From positions 1 to 41,922 of the forward strand of contig JAGIBF010000073.1 in assembly GCA_017744515.1 (NCBI GenBank): 41,922 nt of DNA, written 5' to 3'. Source of the stretch: Niastella sp. Lineage in GTDB: Bacteria; Bacteroidota; Bacteroidia; Chitinophagales; Chitinophagaceae. Below the pieces are notes generated by a model, which was not told the origin of the DNA, ran no database searches, and saw nothing but the letters and a program-made list of their open reading frames with translations. Position 1 is the first letter of the stretch, and the number at the start of each line of letters is the position of its first letter. Made by a program: the position numbers and the translations under genes. Below are positions 7,758 through 16,994 of the stretch, piece after piece.

Positions 7758-8777
7758 TTACCAATCTACTCTTGGGCTTACACGCTGGTCGAATTTGAAG
7801 ATCTGGTAGGCGATCATGAGTTCGTGGGAGCCGCTGCTGAAGCGGCCGAGCGGGGAAAGGATGTGGTCGTAGGCGTAGGCGATGTTGAAGTTGCGGGCAA
7901 TGTGCAGGCCCACCATGCCGGATACGGCATCGTTGTGACGCCAGGAGGCGCCCACCCACCAGGTGGAGGAAAAGGTGCATTTGGTGTTGAGGTTTATGGC
8001 TGCGGGGTTAGAGAAGTCGGTGCGGGCGAGTGCGGAAACCAACAGGTGAATGTTTTCCTGCTCATCGAGCCGGAAGTTGTAACCGCCAGATAAGAGGATT
8101 TCACGCTTATAAGTGGACAGGCTGTTTTTAGCGTCGATGAATTTGGATGGGATGATCTGTTGCATCGAAGCGCCTGCAAAGAAGCGACTGGAATAAAGCA
8201 TGATGCCGGCATTCAGATCGGGCGATACTTTGTTATCGTAAGCATTCATCAGGACCGGATCCAGTGATTGATCGGGGTAAATGTTTTTGGAGGCGTCATA
8301 GCGTAGTTGCTGCATGCCTGCAGACAAGCCGGCTGAGAATGTTACCTGCTCTGTAAGGGGCAAGTGCCATGCATAGGAGACATTGATACAATTCGAAACA
8401 TAAGGCCCGATATTATCCTGATAGGCAATGAGCCCAATGCCATGGTGGCGCTCCACAGGCAGCAGGTGAAAGAATTGTTCGCGGTCATCTTCTTCAGGTA
8501 ATGTTAATGGTGTGCTTTGTTCTGCTGTATAACCCAGTGGCAGGTTGGCTGTGACCCAGGTGGTGACGGGCGCGCCTTGTATACCGCTCCACTGGCGGCG
8601 ATGGCCTATACGGATATCTGCATAGTTCTCCAAACCCGTCATGGCGGGGTTTGAAAGGAAATAATTGAGCGTATATTGGGTAGTCTGCGGGCGACTTTGT
8701 GCTTCACTCGCAAGTGCTGTCAATTGTATCAGTATACAGCTCATTATTATTCTCACGCTATGGTTGATCCGTGACAT
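7758..8777 (-). CDS. PorP/SprF family type IX secretion system membrane protein
   Basis: A 339-residue protein with a signal peptide (hydrophobic IIMSCILIQLTALA, cleavage near SEAQ). The mature start contains the PorP/SprF hallmark: QYTLNYFLSNPAMTGLENY, then the strand IGHRRQWSGIQGAPVTTW. The rest alternates short strands and turns like a small outer-membrane barrel. PorP/SprF proteins anchor or deliver cell-surface proteins exported by the type IX system, and are usually encoded next to a cargo with a type B (gliding-motility) C-terminal tail. Here that cargo gene is immediately upstream: its stop codon abuts the ATG of this gene with no spacer, so the two are one translational unit. The family call is secure; the specific cargo partnership is inferred from the adjacency. 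Confidence 0.9.
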   Translation of the reverse strand: MSRINHSVRIIMSCILIQLTALASEAQSRPQTTQYTLNYFLSNPAMTGLENYADIRIGHRRQWSGIQGAPVTTWVTANLPLGYTAEQSTPLTLPEEDDREQFFHLLPVERHHGIGLIAYQDNIGPYVSNCINVSYAWHLPLTEQVTFSAGLSAGMQQLRYDASKNIYPDQSLDPVLMNAYDNKVSPDLNAGIMLYSSRFFAGASMQQIIPSKFIDAKNSLSTYKREILLSGGYNFRLDEQENIHLLVSALARTDFSNPAAINLNTKCTFSSTWWVGASWRHNDAVSGMVGLHIARNFNIAYAYDHILSPLGRFSSGSHELMIAYQIFKFDQRVSPRVDW

Positions 8778-11700
8778 TTATCTTAATAAGTTTATCCATC
8801 CACTGATGGCTTTGCTGCCATCTTTAAGATCAAGTACATAATAGTATACGCCTGCAGGCAGCTCCTGCCCATTATTGTTTCTTCCATTCCATTGAATGCC
8901 GGTTCCCTTTGCCTCAAATATTTTACTGCCGTTGCGGTTGAATATCTGCACACTGGCATTGGGGAAATCATCCAGCGCGTTTACTTTCCATACATCATTT
9001 ACGCCATCGCCGTTGGGAGAAAAAGTATTGGGCACCTTGGTGAGGTCGATTAGTTGTACCGGTATCGTGAACGTTGTCTGACATCCTGCAGTGGTTGTTA
9101 TTATGACGCTATATTGACCGGATTGGCTGACTTGTATGGTGCGTGTGGTATCGCCATTACTCCACCTGTATTGTCCGCCTTTGATGAATGGGGCGGAGAG
9201 TTGTACAATATGTGTGTTGCCAGATAGCGTTGGTCCGGTCGTTGTGATTCCGCCTGTTGGTAACGGACTGAATTGTACTGTAACAGGATCACTGATGGGG
9301 GAGCGGCAGTTGTTGGCATCGATGACCTGCAGGCTATAAATGCCTGGCTGGGTAGCTGTGATCCGTTGTGTGCTGGCGCCCGTAGACCAGTTGTAAGCGG
9401 CTGCAGTAGGGCCAGTGAGTTCTACATTGCCTCCCGGACAAAGTGTTAGTGAACCACTATAAGTGATCGCTGGCTTTGTGGGTAGCGCATATACGGTGAG
9501 TATGGCATCGGGGGTAATTATGTTGCCACAGTCGCCTGTCACTTCGCAGCTAAATCGTCCTGCGGTAGATGTTGCTGTGCCGGAAATGGTTAAGGTGTTG
9601 GTGCTTGTGCCAATGCAGGAACTGCTTTCGGTAAGCGGATTGCCATTGAGTAACCACCGATAGGTAAGGTTGACACCAGTTGCCGCTACTGTAAACCGGG
9701 CAGGTGTACCTGCGCAAACAGCCGTATTGGCTGGTGGTGTTTGGATGCGGGTGCTGGGTTGCACGGTGATATGCACTGGAGGAGTTGGTATTGAACAGCC
9801 TTTGTCGTTACTGATCGTTAGACTGTAGTCGCCTGTTTGCGTGACCTGTATACTGCGTGTGGTAGCGCCGGTTGACCAGCGATAGTTGTAAGGCAATTCG
9901 TATTGCCAAACATCGGCTCCAAAACCACTGTTTATGGAACCAGTGGCTATGTATGCTTTGTTGCCAATGACGAAGGTGGCTGCACCATACCTGCCTGCGG
10001 GTATGTTCTGGACGCGGGTCCAGGTGAGGGTTGCAGGATTCAGTTGCCACAAGTCGTTTAGCAGCGCCCCGCGATTGCCCATTCCTACAAAGGCTTTGTT
10101 GCCATCGGTGAAGGCAATAGCCCCGCCCCGCAAACCACCGGGGAAATCGGGCATGACCAACCAGGAATCAGCAGTGGGATCATAGCGCAGGCAAACGGCT
10201 GACTGTGGGGCGGTAACCGTAACATTACCATCACGGGTTGAGTTGCCGGTACACACGTATCCATAACCATTGAGTGCAAAGGCTGGTGCGTAGGCCATGC
10301 CATAGGGCATATCATTCTTGCGTGTCCAGGTATTGTTGACGAGATCATAGGCCCATACTTCAGCCAGGGCAGTGTTGTTGGCCGTGTTCAACCCACCTGC
10401 TACGATCAATTGGTCATTGAGCAGGAAGCCTTGCACGATCTGCCTGGCTGTGCCGGGGAAGGTGGCTTTGCGGGTCCAGCCATCATGTGTGGGATCGTAC
10501 ATCCAGACCATTTTATCCTGACTACCTATTAAAAAGGCCTTGCCTCTCCAGACTATTGCAGGGGAGACGCCTATGTTCACCGGCAAGGTAGCCTGTTTGG
10601 ACCAGGTGTCGCTTGCCGGGTTGTATTTCCACATTTGTGTGGCGTTGGTATTGCCGCCGCAATAGTAGCCGAAGCCTCCTATTGAAAAGCCGGTAGCGTA
10701 CCTGCCGACCAATGGAAAATCTGATTTCCGAGTCCATTGATCACCCCGGGCGAATAATGTTTTTACCTGGCCTTCACAGATCGTGGGGGAGCCGATAAAT
10801 CCGATCGTAGCAGGAATGGGTTGTGTAATTACATTCAATGGTTCGGTGGCGACGGCACATCCATTTACATCATATAATGTAGCGCTGTATGCGCCGGTGG
10901 TATTGATAGTGATGGATGGCTGCGTAGAGCCATTGGGCCATTGCACTGTTTTGTTGGGATGATAGGACCATGTTTGGGTATTGCCTGCCGAACCAAAGAC
11001 CACTAAGCCTTTACCCGAGAGGCTGCTACCTGTCATATCCCATTGTGCAACGCCGGGATGGCTTGTTTTGAAAGTCCAGTTGCCGTTGTGGAATTCCAGC
11101 AGTTCATTGCGATAGCCTGTAGAAGTTGCACCACAAGCTATGTAAGCCCGGTTGCCGACAGTAAAGACTGCTGCATAACCGCGTGGATCTCCGGGCATGG
11201 GGGCTTGTGGCTGCCAGTTGCCGGTGACGGGATCGTACTGCCAGCAATCGTTAGTAAACGAAGTGGCGCCAGTGCCTCCTGCTATGTATCCTTTGTTGTT
11301 CAGGCTGAATGATGCTGCATTTCTTCTTCCGGTGGATGGAAAGCTGGCGATGGAAGTCCACTGGTCGAGGCTTGGATCATATTTCCAGCAGTCTGTATGA
11401 AAACCTGTTATTGATTGTCCCAGACCAACATATCCATTTGTACCGATGGCAAATGCTGCAGCGCCGGTTCTGGCGCCACCGGGAAAGCTACTTTTAGCGG
11501 TCCAGGTATTGGTAGCCGGATCATACTCATAAAAGCTGTCAAAACGCTGAAAATTATTGTTTCCCAATCCCACATACCCTTTGTTATTGCGCGTAAATGC
11601 TACAGCATAGGCCCGTGCGGGACCTGGCATGTCGGCTATTTGTTTCCAGGCGCCGGTGATTTCATCAAATTCCCACCAGTCTGAATACCAGGTTGCTCCT

Positions 11701-11969
11701 GTTGTGCTAATGCCTCCACCAATATAGCTTTTGGTTCCAATGCTGAATGAGGCAGCTCCTGTGCGACGTACGGCCGGAATATCGGCTTCCCGGCGCCATA
11801 CGTTGCCGGTGTCGGCATAAAGGGTAAGGCTCTCGCCCGGGCAAAGTTCCGGCGCTCCGGAAGGTATTACCGCAGGTGCAGGAGTTGCAGGGCATTGTGC
11901 CTGCGCCAAGGTGAAATACATCAAGCTCACCATGCATAACAGGCCTGCCTGTAATAAGCATTTTCTCAT
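8778..11969 (-). CDS. double kelch-propeller surface protein with T9SS type B sorting tail
   Basis: From the ATG at 11969 the protein has 1063 residues with a clean signal peptide (ends LAQAQ). A TTG at 12005 would add 12 residues and spoil the signal, so it was not used. Two kelch-type beta-propellers (about residues 45-360 and 400-680) consist of repeated blade motifs such as WxYDPxTxxW followed by GxxAxxFxxxxKxYIxxG. Cysteine-bearing Ig/PKD-like modules (PTICEGQVKTLFARGDQW, then NYRWSTGATTRSIQVT) separate and follow the propellers. The last ~90 residues are a gliding-motility-associated C-terminal domain (VPNTFSPNGDGVNDVWKV, ending GVYYYVLDLKDGS), the type B signal for type IX secretion. 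It is likely a large cell-surface or secreted binding protein rather than an enzyme; the ligand is unknown. It forms a unit with the PorP/SprF gene directly downstream. Confidence 0.88.
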   Translation of the reverse strand: MRKCLLQAGLLCMVSLMYFTLAQAQCPATPAPAVIPSGAPELCPGESLTLYADTGNVWRREADIPAVRRTGAASFSIGTKSYIGGGISTTGATWYSDWWEFDEITGAWKQIADMPGPARAYAVAFTRNNKGYVGLGNNNFQRFDSFYEYDPATNTWTAKSSFPGGARTGAAAFAIGTNGYVGLGQSITGFHTDCWKYDPSLDQWTSIASFPSTGRRNAASFSLNNKGYIAGGTGATSFTNDCWQYDPVTGNWQPQAPMPGDPRGYAAVFTVGNRAYIACGATSTGYRNELLEFHNGNWTFKTSHPGVAQWDMTGSSLSGKGLVVFGSAGNTQTWSYHPNKTVQWPNGSTQPSITINTTGAYSATLYDVNGCAVATEPLNVITQPIPATIGFIGSPTICEGQVKTLFARGDQWTRKSDFPLVGRYATGFSIGGFGYYCGGNTNATQMWKYNPASDTWSKQATLPVNIGVSPAIVWRGKAFLIGSQDKMVWMYDPTHDGWTRKATFPGTARQIVQGFLLNDQLIVAGGLNTANNTALAEVWAYDLVNNTWTRKNDMPYGMAYAPAFALNGYGYVCTGNSTRDGNVTVTAPQSAVCLRYDPTADSWLVMPDFPGGLRGGAIAFTDGNKAFVGMGNRGALLNDLWQLNPATLTWTRVQNIPAGRYGAATFVIGNKAYIATGSINSGFGADVWQYELPYNYRWSTGATTRSIQVTQTGDYSLTISNDKGCSIPTPPVHITVQPSTRIQTPPANTAVCAGTPARFTVAATGVNLTYRWLLNGNPLTESSSCIGTSTNTLTISGTATSTAGRFSCEVTGDCGNIITPDAILTVYALPTKPAITYSGSLTLCPGGNVELTGPTAAAYNWSTGASTQRITATQPGIYSLQVIDANNCRSPISDPVTVQFSPLPTGGITTTGPTLSGNTHIVQLSAPFIKGGQYRWSNGDTTRTIQVSQSGQYSVIITTTAGCQTTFTIPVQLIDLTKVPNTFSPNGDGVNDVWKVNALDDFPNASVQIFNRNGSKIFEAKGTGIQWNGRNNNGQELPAGVYYYVLDLKDGSKAISGWINLLR

Positions 11970-12160
11970 ACGATTGTAAAGGGTAGTGGTATGCGGGCGG
12001 ATCAAATAGCGGGTAATTCCATAGGAAGGGCCAGTAAAATCTTTTTGTGGTGTTAAAGCTAAAGAGGAAGGCGGATGCGATTGAGCAAATGTAGTTGAAC
12101 TCCGTGAAATGATCGGTGAATGCGGGGAGTTTGTATGTTAAATAATAAGATGGGGAATCC

Positions 12161-12207
12161 TGAATTGAGTCAAGAGTCGGGAGTCAAGAATTGAGTTCAG
12201 AATTGTG
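12161..12207. repeat. short GAGTC-rich direct-repeat cluster
   Basis: GAGTCAAGA occurs at 12167-12175 and 12181-12189, and related GAGTC/GAGTT words fill the interval. The same vocabulary (GAGTCGAGAGTTCAG) appears in the inverted repeat at 33038-33090, suggesting a dispersed intergenic repeat family in this genome. Confidence 0.55.
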
Positions 12208-12282
12208 AGTGTTTTGGTTTGATCGTGTCATAATCCCTGGCTGGTAGCCGAATGTATCTTATTTTATTACTTTGTGTTTTCT

Positions 12283-12316
12283 CCGCAGGGTCTTTTGAAA
12301 GGTACTCTGCGGTTTT
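12283..12316 (+). promoter_or_regulatory. hairpin followed by T-run in the GH127 leader
   Basis: CCGCAGGGT (12283-12291) can pair with ACTCTGCGG (12304-12312), nine pairs including one G-T, and is followed directly by TTTT. A near-consensus box TTACTTTG at 12267-12274 would start transcription close to 12281, putting this hairpin at the very 5' end. It could be an mRNA-protecting stem or a leader terminator. A second box TAATATTG lies just before the ATG, so the promoter position is not settled. Confidence 0.4.
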
Positions 12317-12332
12317 AAATTAATATTGGTTC

Positions 12333-14711
12333 ATGAATAAGTATTGTATTGTCATCGGTATTGTTTTTTGTTTGAATGTACCTGTTTCACTTTCCGGGCT
12401 TGCTCAGTCAACCGGGCTTACTGCTTTTCCGCTTTCCAATGTGCGGTTGCTCGATGGGCCGTTCAAAGATGCGCAGCAGACAGACCTGCGTTACATGATG
12501 GAACTGAACCCTAATCGTTTGCTGGCGCCTTTTCTGCGTGAAGCGGGTTTGCCTGCCAAGGCAGTCTCTTATGGCAACTGGGAAAATACCGGTCTGGATG
12601 GACACATTGGTGGACACTACCTCACTGCCTTGTCGCTGATGTATGCGTCGACAGGGGAGGAGCGGGTGAAGCAACGACTGGATTATATGATCGATCAGCT
12701 GGAGCAATGTCAGCAGGCCAATGGAGAAGGATATATCGGAGGTATACCCGGTGGTAAAGCCATGTGGGCAACCATTGCTGCCGGTAAAATAGATGCCGGT
12801 GGTTTTTCGCTCAATGGTAAGTGGGTGCCTTTATACAATATTCATAAGCTGTATGCTGGTTTGTATGATGCCTGGATGATTGGCGGTAATCAAAAGGCCA
12901 GGACGTTATTGGTAAAGTTGTGTGACTGGTGTGTGAAGCTCGTATCGAATCTGTCCGATGAGCAGGTACAGCAAATGCTGCGGAGTGAACATGGAGGTAT
13001 GAATGAAGTGTTTGCCGATGTGGCGGCCGCTACCGGCGATGAGCGTTATTTGACGCTTGCCCGCCGGTTCTCTGACCGTCGTATTCTCGATCCTTTGTTG
13101 CAACAAAAGGATGGGCTTACTGGTATGCATGCCAATACGCAAATTCCTAAGGTGATCGGGTACAAGCGTATTGCAGAATTGGCGCATGATACTGCCTGGG
13201 CCAATGCGGCTGATTTCTTTTGGACTACCGTGGTGAAGCACAGAACCGTGTCTATCGGCGGCAACAGTGTGCGGGAGCATTTTCATCCTGCCAATGATTT
13301 CAGCTCTATGGTGGAATCGCGGGAAGGGCCGGAGACCTGCAACTCGTACAATATGCTTAAGCTCACCAGGCATTTGTTCCTGAGCAAGCCTTCCAATACT
13401 TATATGGATTACTATGAGCGTACGTTGTTCAATCATATTCTTTCCTCTCAAAACCCCAATGGTGGATTTGTATACTTTACACCCATGCGTCCGAACCATT
13501 ACAGGGTGTATTCGCGGCCACAGGATGGTTTTTGGTGTTGTGTGGGTTCCGGCATGGAGAATCACGGTAAGTATGGGGAGTTGATCTATGCGCATAATGA
13601 TAATGATCTGTATGTAAATCTCTTTATTCATTCTACATTGGAATGGAAGGAGAAGGGATTGAAGCTGACGCAGGATACCAGGTTCCCCTCGGTCTCACTT
13701 TCAAATATTAGGTTGTCGCTGGCAAAGCCTGCGCGGTTTACTATTTATGTACGTTATCCTTCCTGGGTGACGCCGGGCCACATGAGTGTGAAAATTAACG
13801 ACAGGCCAATCGAGGTAAAGCATGATGGCAGCTCTTATATTGCTATCAACCGGCAATGGAAATCGGGAGATGTGATCACTGTTTATCCGTCTATGCATAC
13901 GGAAGTAGAAAGGTTGCCCGACAGTTCGGCATGGGTTTCTTTTGTTCATGGACCTATTGTGCTGGCTGCTGCTACGGATACTTCGGGGCTGGATGGCCTG
14001 TTTGCCGATGGCAGCCGTATGGGGCATGTTGCGGCGGGACGACTCGTTTCACAGGATGATGCACCGCTGGTGGTAGGAAAAGAAGATAAATTAGCCAGCA
14101 AAGTGCAATACCAGCTGTCGAATAAGCGGGACATGGTATTTCCTGTTTCTGGTCTCTTTTATCAGCCGAAGTACAAGACTCTTTATCTGCGGCCTTTTTA
14201 TACTATTCATAATAAGCGATATGTGATCTACTTTCCTTACGCGAGTCCAGATAAGCTGGAGGAGGTAACAAAGGTGATGAAGGAACAGGAACAGGCGCGG
14301 CTGGCGCTGGATGCCATCACTGCCGATGTGGTATATGGTGGCGAGCAGCAGCCTGAGTCGGACCATAACTTTAAGGCCGACAAGGCCGAGGCGGGGCTTT
14401 TCAGGGAACGCAATTTCCGCAATGCCAAAGGTTGGTTCTCGTATGACTTGCGTAATGCCGGAGGGAAAGCAAAGAAACTGCGTGTTACTTATTATGGCCG
14501 TGAACGGAACAAGCAGTTTGACATATATGTAAATGATGTATTGCTGACTTCGGTAAAGATGGATGGCACTGGTGAGGATAAGTTTATGGATGTAGATTAT
14601 TCTTTACCTGATAGCTTGCTTAATAGTGCCCCATCTTCTGTTACTGTAAAGTTTGTTGCGAAAGAGGGGGCTACGACTGCCAATGTTTTCGAAGTAAGAT
14701 TATTGAAATAG
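12333..14711 (+). CDS. GH127/GH146-type beta-L-arabinofuranosidase
   Basis: A 792-residue exported protein (signal peptide ends SGLAQ). It belongs to the former DUF1680 family, now GH127 and its relative GH146, (alpha/alpha)6-barrel enzymes that remove beta-L-arabinofuranose from plant glycans by a cysteine-nucleophile, zinc-dependent mechanism. The active-site set of HypBA1 is visible: E334 and C336 in EGPETCNSYNM and the pair C402-C403 in GFWCCVGSGMENHG, the first being the expected nucleophile. HIGGHYLTALSLMY and HGGMNEVFADV are further family motifs. After the catalytic and beta-sandwich parts, the last ~130 residues form an additional beta-domain of the kind annotated DUF6805 in such enzymes. 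No susCD pair is adjacent, so it may act as a stand-alone side-chain-trimming enzyme in the periplasm. GH127 versus GH146 cannot be decided by eye. Confidence 0.88.
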   Translation: MNKYCIVIGIVFCLNVPVSLSGLAQSTGLTAFPLSNVRLLDGPFKDAQQTDLRYMMELNPNRLLAPFLREAGLPAKAVSYGNWENTGLDGHIGGHYLTALSLMYASTGEERVKQRLDYMIDQLEQCQQANGEGYIGGIPGGKAMWATIAAGKIDAGGFSLNGKWVPLYNIHKLYAGLYDAWMIGGNQKARTLLVKLCDWCVKLVSNLSDEQVQQMLRSEHGGMNEVFADVAAATGDERYLTLARRFSDRRILDPLLQQKDGLTGMHANTQIPKVIGYKRIAELAHDTAWANAADFFWTTVVKHRTVSIGGNSVREHFHPANDFSSMVESREGPETCNSYNMLKLTRHLFLSKPSNTYMDYYERTLFNHILSSQNPNGGFVYFTPMRPNHYRVYSRPQDGFWCCVGSGMENHGKYGELIYAHNDNDLYVNLFIHSTLEWKEKGLKLTQDTRFPSVSLSNIRLSLAKPARFTIYVRYPSWVTPGHMSVKINDRPIEVKHDGSSYIAINRQWKSGDVITVYPSMHTEVERLPDSSAWVSFVHGPIVLAAATDTSGLDGLFADGSRMGHVAAGRLVSQDDAPLVVGKEDKLASKVQYQLSNKRDMVFPVSGLFYQPKYKTLYLRPFYTIHNKRYVIYFPYASPDKLEEVTKVMKEQEQARLALDAITADVVYGGEQQPESDHNFKADKAEAGLFRERNFRNAKGWFSYDLRNAGGKAKKLRVTYYGRERNKQFDIYVNDVLLTSVKMDGTGEDKFMDVDYSLPDSLLNSAPSSVTVKFVAKEGATTANVFEVRLLK

Positions 14712-14857
14712 TTGATGCTTTCGCTGAGCAGTAGGTGCTCTGATTACTGTTTGTTGAAATCGTGTGCATACCTATTCTGCATTCGGATTGGCGGTGCTGT
14801 TATAAAGGGGTAATTTAAGTAGGTAATCCTTATTTGGTCATACCTAAAACCTTTATT

Positions 14858-15829
14858 ATGCTGCATCAACATCCCACTACCACTTCGAGGAAACCTGCTG
14901 CTTTAACCGGTGAGCTTATCGACAGCGCTTACGCCTTGCAACTGAAGCAGGGATTTCGTGAAAGATTCCCGCAAGAAATTACCAGCATCTTCATTAAAAC
15001 GGCTACTGTTTTCGATGCTGTAAAAGAATTGCCCCAGGTTTCGGGCATACGGTTTATGTATGGCATGGAATCGGCTAATGATCCTACTTCAAAGGTCATA
15101 CTGCTTATTCCCTGCAACAGTACTTCTGCACATCTCGCCATCCCCAACACAATTGTACAACCCCAGGGTTACCTGAACCACCGAGGGGAAAGGGTGGATC
15201 TTAAACGAACCTGGGAGCTGTTGTATAATCATGCGGTCCATTATGCGTGTCTGCTGCCGGAAGTTAAGTTCAACAAGATCGTGCGGGGTGTTTTCTTTGG
15301 CATCGATAGCCTGCATGCATTGCTGAAGGAATATACGCAGGCACATGGCATGCATTATTATTTTGGATGGGATGAGACTGTTGCTGGTCCGGCCATTCAA
15401 CACAAGCCTGTGTTGCAGCCAGTGCAGGCTGATGGTAATAGCTATAATATATACATGGATTACGGTTCTCCCTGTCCACCAGTATGTCCTGGGGAAGGCG
15501 ACTCCTGTGTTGCAACCAATTCAGTGAACATTGGGCATGTGTTGACAAATGATGAGGATGCAGAGTTGAATATTTACAGGCATTACAGGGATAATTATTT
15601 CCTGGCTAATGCCGGCAATGGGCCGCTGGTGGAAATGTATTATTATGTGTCGCCTGCGTTAACGGAGGCGATACAGGATACGGGCCGGGCAAGCGCAATT
15701 TATACCGAATTGTATAATGAAGAGATACGTCAGTGTAACGTGCTGATCGGCGAAGGTAAATATGAAGCTGCCAAGGTGTTGTTTGAACAAACAATGGAAA
15801 GGTTGATGAAAACTTACCTGTTCCATTAA
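14858..15829 (+). CDS. protein of unknown function with CFI-box-like C-terminal helix segment
   Basis: From the ATG at 14858 it has 323 residues and no signal peptide or membrane segment, so it is probably cytoplasmic. A TTG at 14834 is a less likely start. The first ~190 residues are not recognised. A short cysteine/proline stretch (SPCPPVCPGEGDSC) links to the C-terminal part, in which YRHYRDNYFL and GPLVEMYYYVSPAL recall the RRFRDxxL...GxxLVxxYYxxSPxLA segment of proteins annotated with a CFI-box C-terminal domain. The CFI cysteine box itself is not evident. A terminator follows at 15866-15894. It runs parallel to the GH127 gene with a 146-bp gap and is probably transcribed separately. No function is proposed. 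Confidence 0.6.
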   Translation: MLHQHPTTTSRKPAALTGELIDSAYALQLKQGFRERFPQEITSIFIKTATVFDAVKELPQVSGIRFMYGMESANDPTSKVILLIPCNSTSAHLAIPNTIVQPQGYLNHRGERVDLKRTWELLYNHAVHYACLLPEVKFNKIVRGVFFGIDSLHALLKEYTQAHGMHYYFGWDETVAGPAIQHKPVLQPVQADGNSYNIYMDYGSPCPPVCPGEGDSCVATNSVNIGHVLTNDEDAELNIYRHYRDNYFLANAGNGPLVEMYYYVSPALTEAIQDTGRASAIYTELYNEEIRQCNVLIGEGKYEAAKVLFEQTMERLMKTYLFH

Positions 15830-15865
15830 AAGATAATGCAGGCAGATGTAACCTGTTAAAGAAAA

Positions 15866-15894
15866 CCCACGCTGTAGTTCATAGCGTGGGCTTT
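15866..15894. terminator. hairpin terminator between convergent genes
   Basis: CCCACGCT (15866-15873) pairs perfectly with AGCGTGGG (15883-15890), loop of 9 nt, followed by CTTTTAATTT; an A-run precedes it, so it can also serve dusB from the other side. Confidence 0.75.
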
Positions 15895-15924
15895 TAATTT
15901 ATTAGTAGCTCTGTGTGCAAATGA

Positions 15925-16962
15925 TCACAAAGCGCAGTTTTCGTGGTAATTCTTGAGTACGATGGGCTCCTGTGCCATTTCAATGCCTTCGTATCTTACT
16001 AATATGTCATCCAGTACTGCTTCAGCTTCTTCTACCGTAGATGCTGCCATCAGGGGTTGACGCAGTTCTGCAAAGCCGGGCAGCATTTTCAGGTAATAGA
16101 GATAGTGACGACGCATGGAATAAATGCCGGCTACTGGTCCTTTCCAGTCTACTGATTTGCGGAGTTGTTTCCTGCTTACCGCCACACGCTCTTCGAGGGT
16201 GGGGCCGTGCATCAACTCACCAGTTTTGATATAGTGTTTGATCTCGCGGAATATCCAGGGGTATCCAATGGCGGCGCGGCCTACCATGATGCCATCTACG
16301 CCATAACGGTTCTTGTATTCTACTGCTTTTTGCGGTGAATCGATATCGCCATTACCAAAAATGGGTATGTGTATGCGTGGATTGTTCTTTACTTTGGCAA
16401 TGAGGCTCCAGTCTGCCTCGCCTTTGTACAGCTGGCAGCGGGTGCGGCCATGAATGGCCAGTGCTTTGATACCTGTATCCTGTAAGCGCTCTGCCACTTC
16501 CTCTATGTTCTTGCTGTTGTCGTCCCAGCCCAACCTTGTTTTAACGGTTACCGGCAGCTTTGTGCTTTTTACGCAGGCTGTGGTAAGTCGTACCATCAGG
16601 TCAATGTCTTTTAACACACCGGCTCCTGCGCCTCTGTTTACGATGCCTTTGATGGGGCACCCGAAGTTGATGTCAAGCAGGTCGGGATTGGTGGCGTCGA
16701 CAATTTGGGCAGCGAGGGCCATGCGGTCTTCATCACCGCCAAATATCTGGATGCCTACTGGCCTTTCTTCGTCCAGTATATTGAGTTTGCGGCGGGCCTT
16801 GATGGCATCCTTGATCAATGATTCGCAGGAAATGAATTCTGTATAGAGAAGATCGGCGCCATTGTCCTTGCACACCACGCGGAAGGGAGGGTCGCTCACG
16901 TCTTCCATGGGCGCGAGAAGGAGCGGGAAATCAGGGAGTTCTATGTTGTCGATCTTGACCAC
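15925..16962 (-). CDS. dusB: tRNA-dihydrouridine synthase B
   Basis: A 345-residue flavoenzyme that reduces uridine to dihydrouridine in the D-loop of tRNAs. The TIM-barrel start LLAPMEDVSDPPFR, the catalytic cysteine C102 in NFGCPIKGIVNRGAGAG, KTRLGWDD, AIHGRTRCQLYKGEADW, FGNGDI and DGIMVGRAAIGYPW are all canonical Dus motifs. The GTG at 16962 (MVKIDNIELP) is taken as start: the frame runs on to 17004, but a perfect -7 box lies at 16982-16989 inside that extension, so the longer form would begin upstream of its own promoter. It converges with the unknown-function gene and lies downstream of, but is insulated from, the polysaccharide operon by a strong terminator. DusB is the usual Dus subtype of Bacteroidota. 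Confidence 0.93.
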   Translation of the reverse strand: MVKIDNIELPDFPLLLAPMEDVSDPPFRVVCKDNGADLLYTEFISCESLIKDAIKARRKLNILDEERPVGIQIFGGDEDRMALAAQIVDATNPDLLDINFGCPIKGIVNRGAGAGVLKDIDLMVRLTTACVKSTKLPVTVKTRLGWDDNSKNIEEVAERLQDTGIKALAIHGRTRCQLYKGEADWSLIAKVKNNPRIHIPIFGNGDIDSPQKAVEYKNRYGVDGIMVGRAAIGYPWIFREIKHYIKTGELMHGPTLEERVAVSRKQLRKSVDWKGPVAGIYSMRRHYLYYLKMLPGFAELRQPLMAASTVEEAEAVLDDILVRYEGIEMAQEPIVLKNYHENCAL

Positions 16963-16981
16963 AGTACGGTATAAATGGGTG

Positions 16982-16989
16982 CAAAAGTA
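16982..16989 (-). promoter_or_regulatory. -7 element (TACTTTTG) of dusB
   Basis: The minus-strand octamer fits TAnnTTTG exactly and lies 20 bp before the GTG start of dusB, giving a short leader. It sits 5 bp past the T-run of the preceding terminator. Confidence 0.7.
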
Positions 16990-16994
16990 CGAAG

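Larger units (their letters stand above)
11970..12332. other. 363-bp divergent intergenic region
   Basis: This gap separates the kelch-protein operon (minus strand) from the GH127 gene (plus strand). It contains the GAGTC-rich repeat at 12161-12207 and the leader hairpin at 12283-12316. No coding region of any quality is seen. Confidence 0.7.

Noticed and set aside
7740..8093. 117-residue glycine/valine-rich plus-strand open frame
   Set aside because: Antisense shadow of the PorP/SprF gene.
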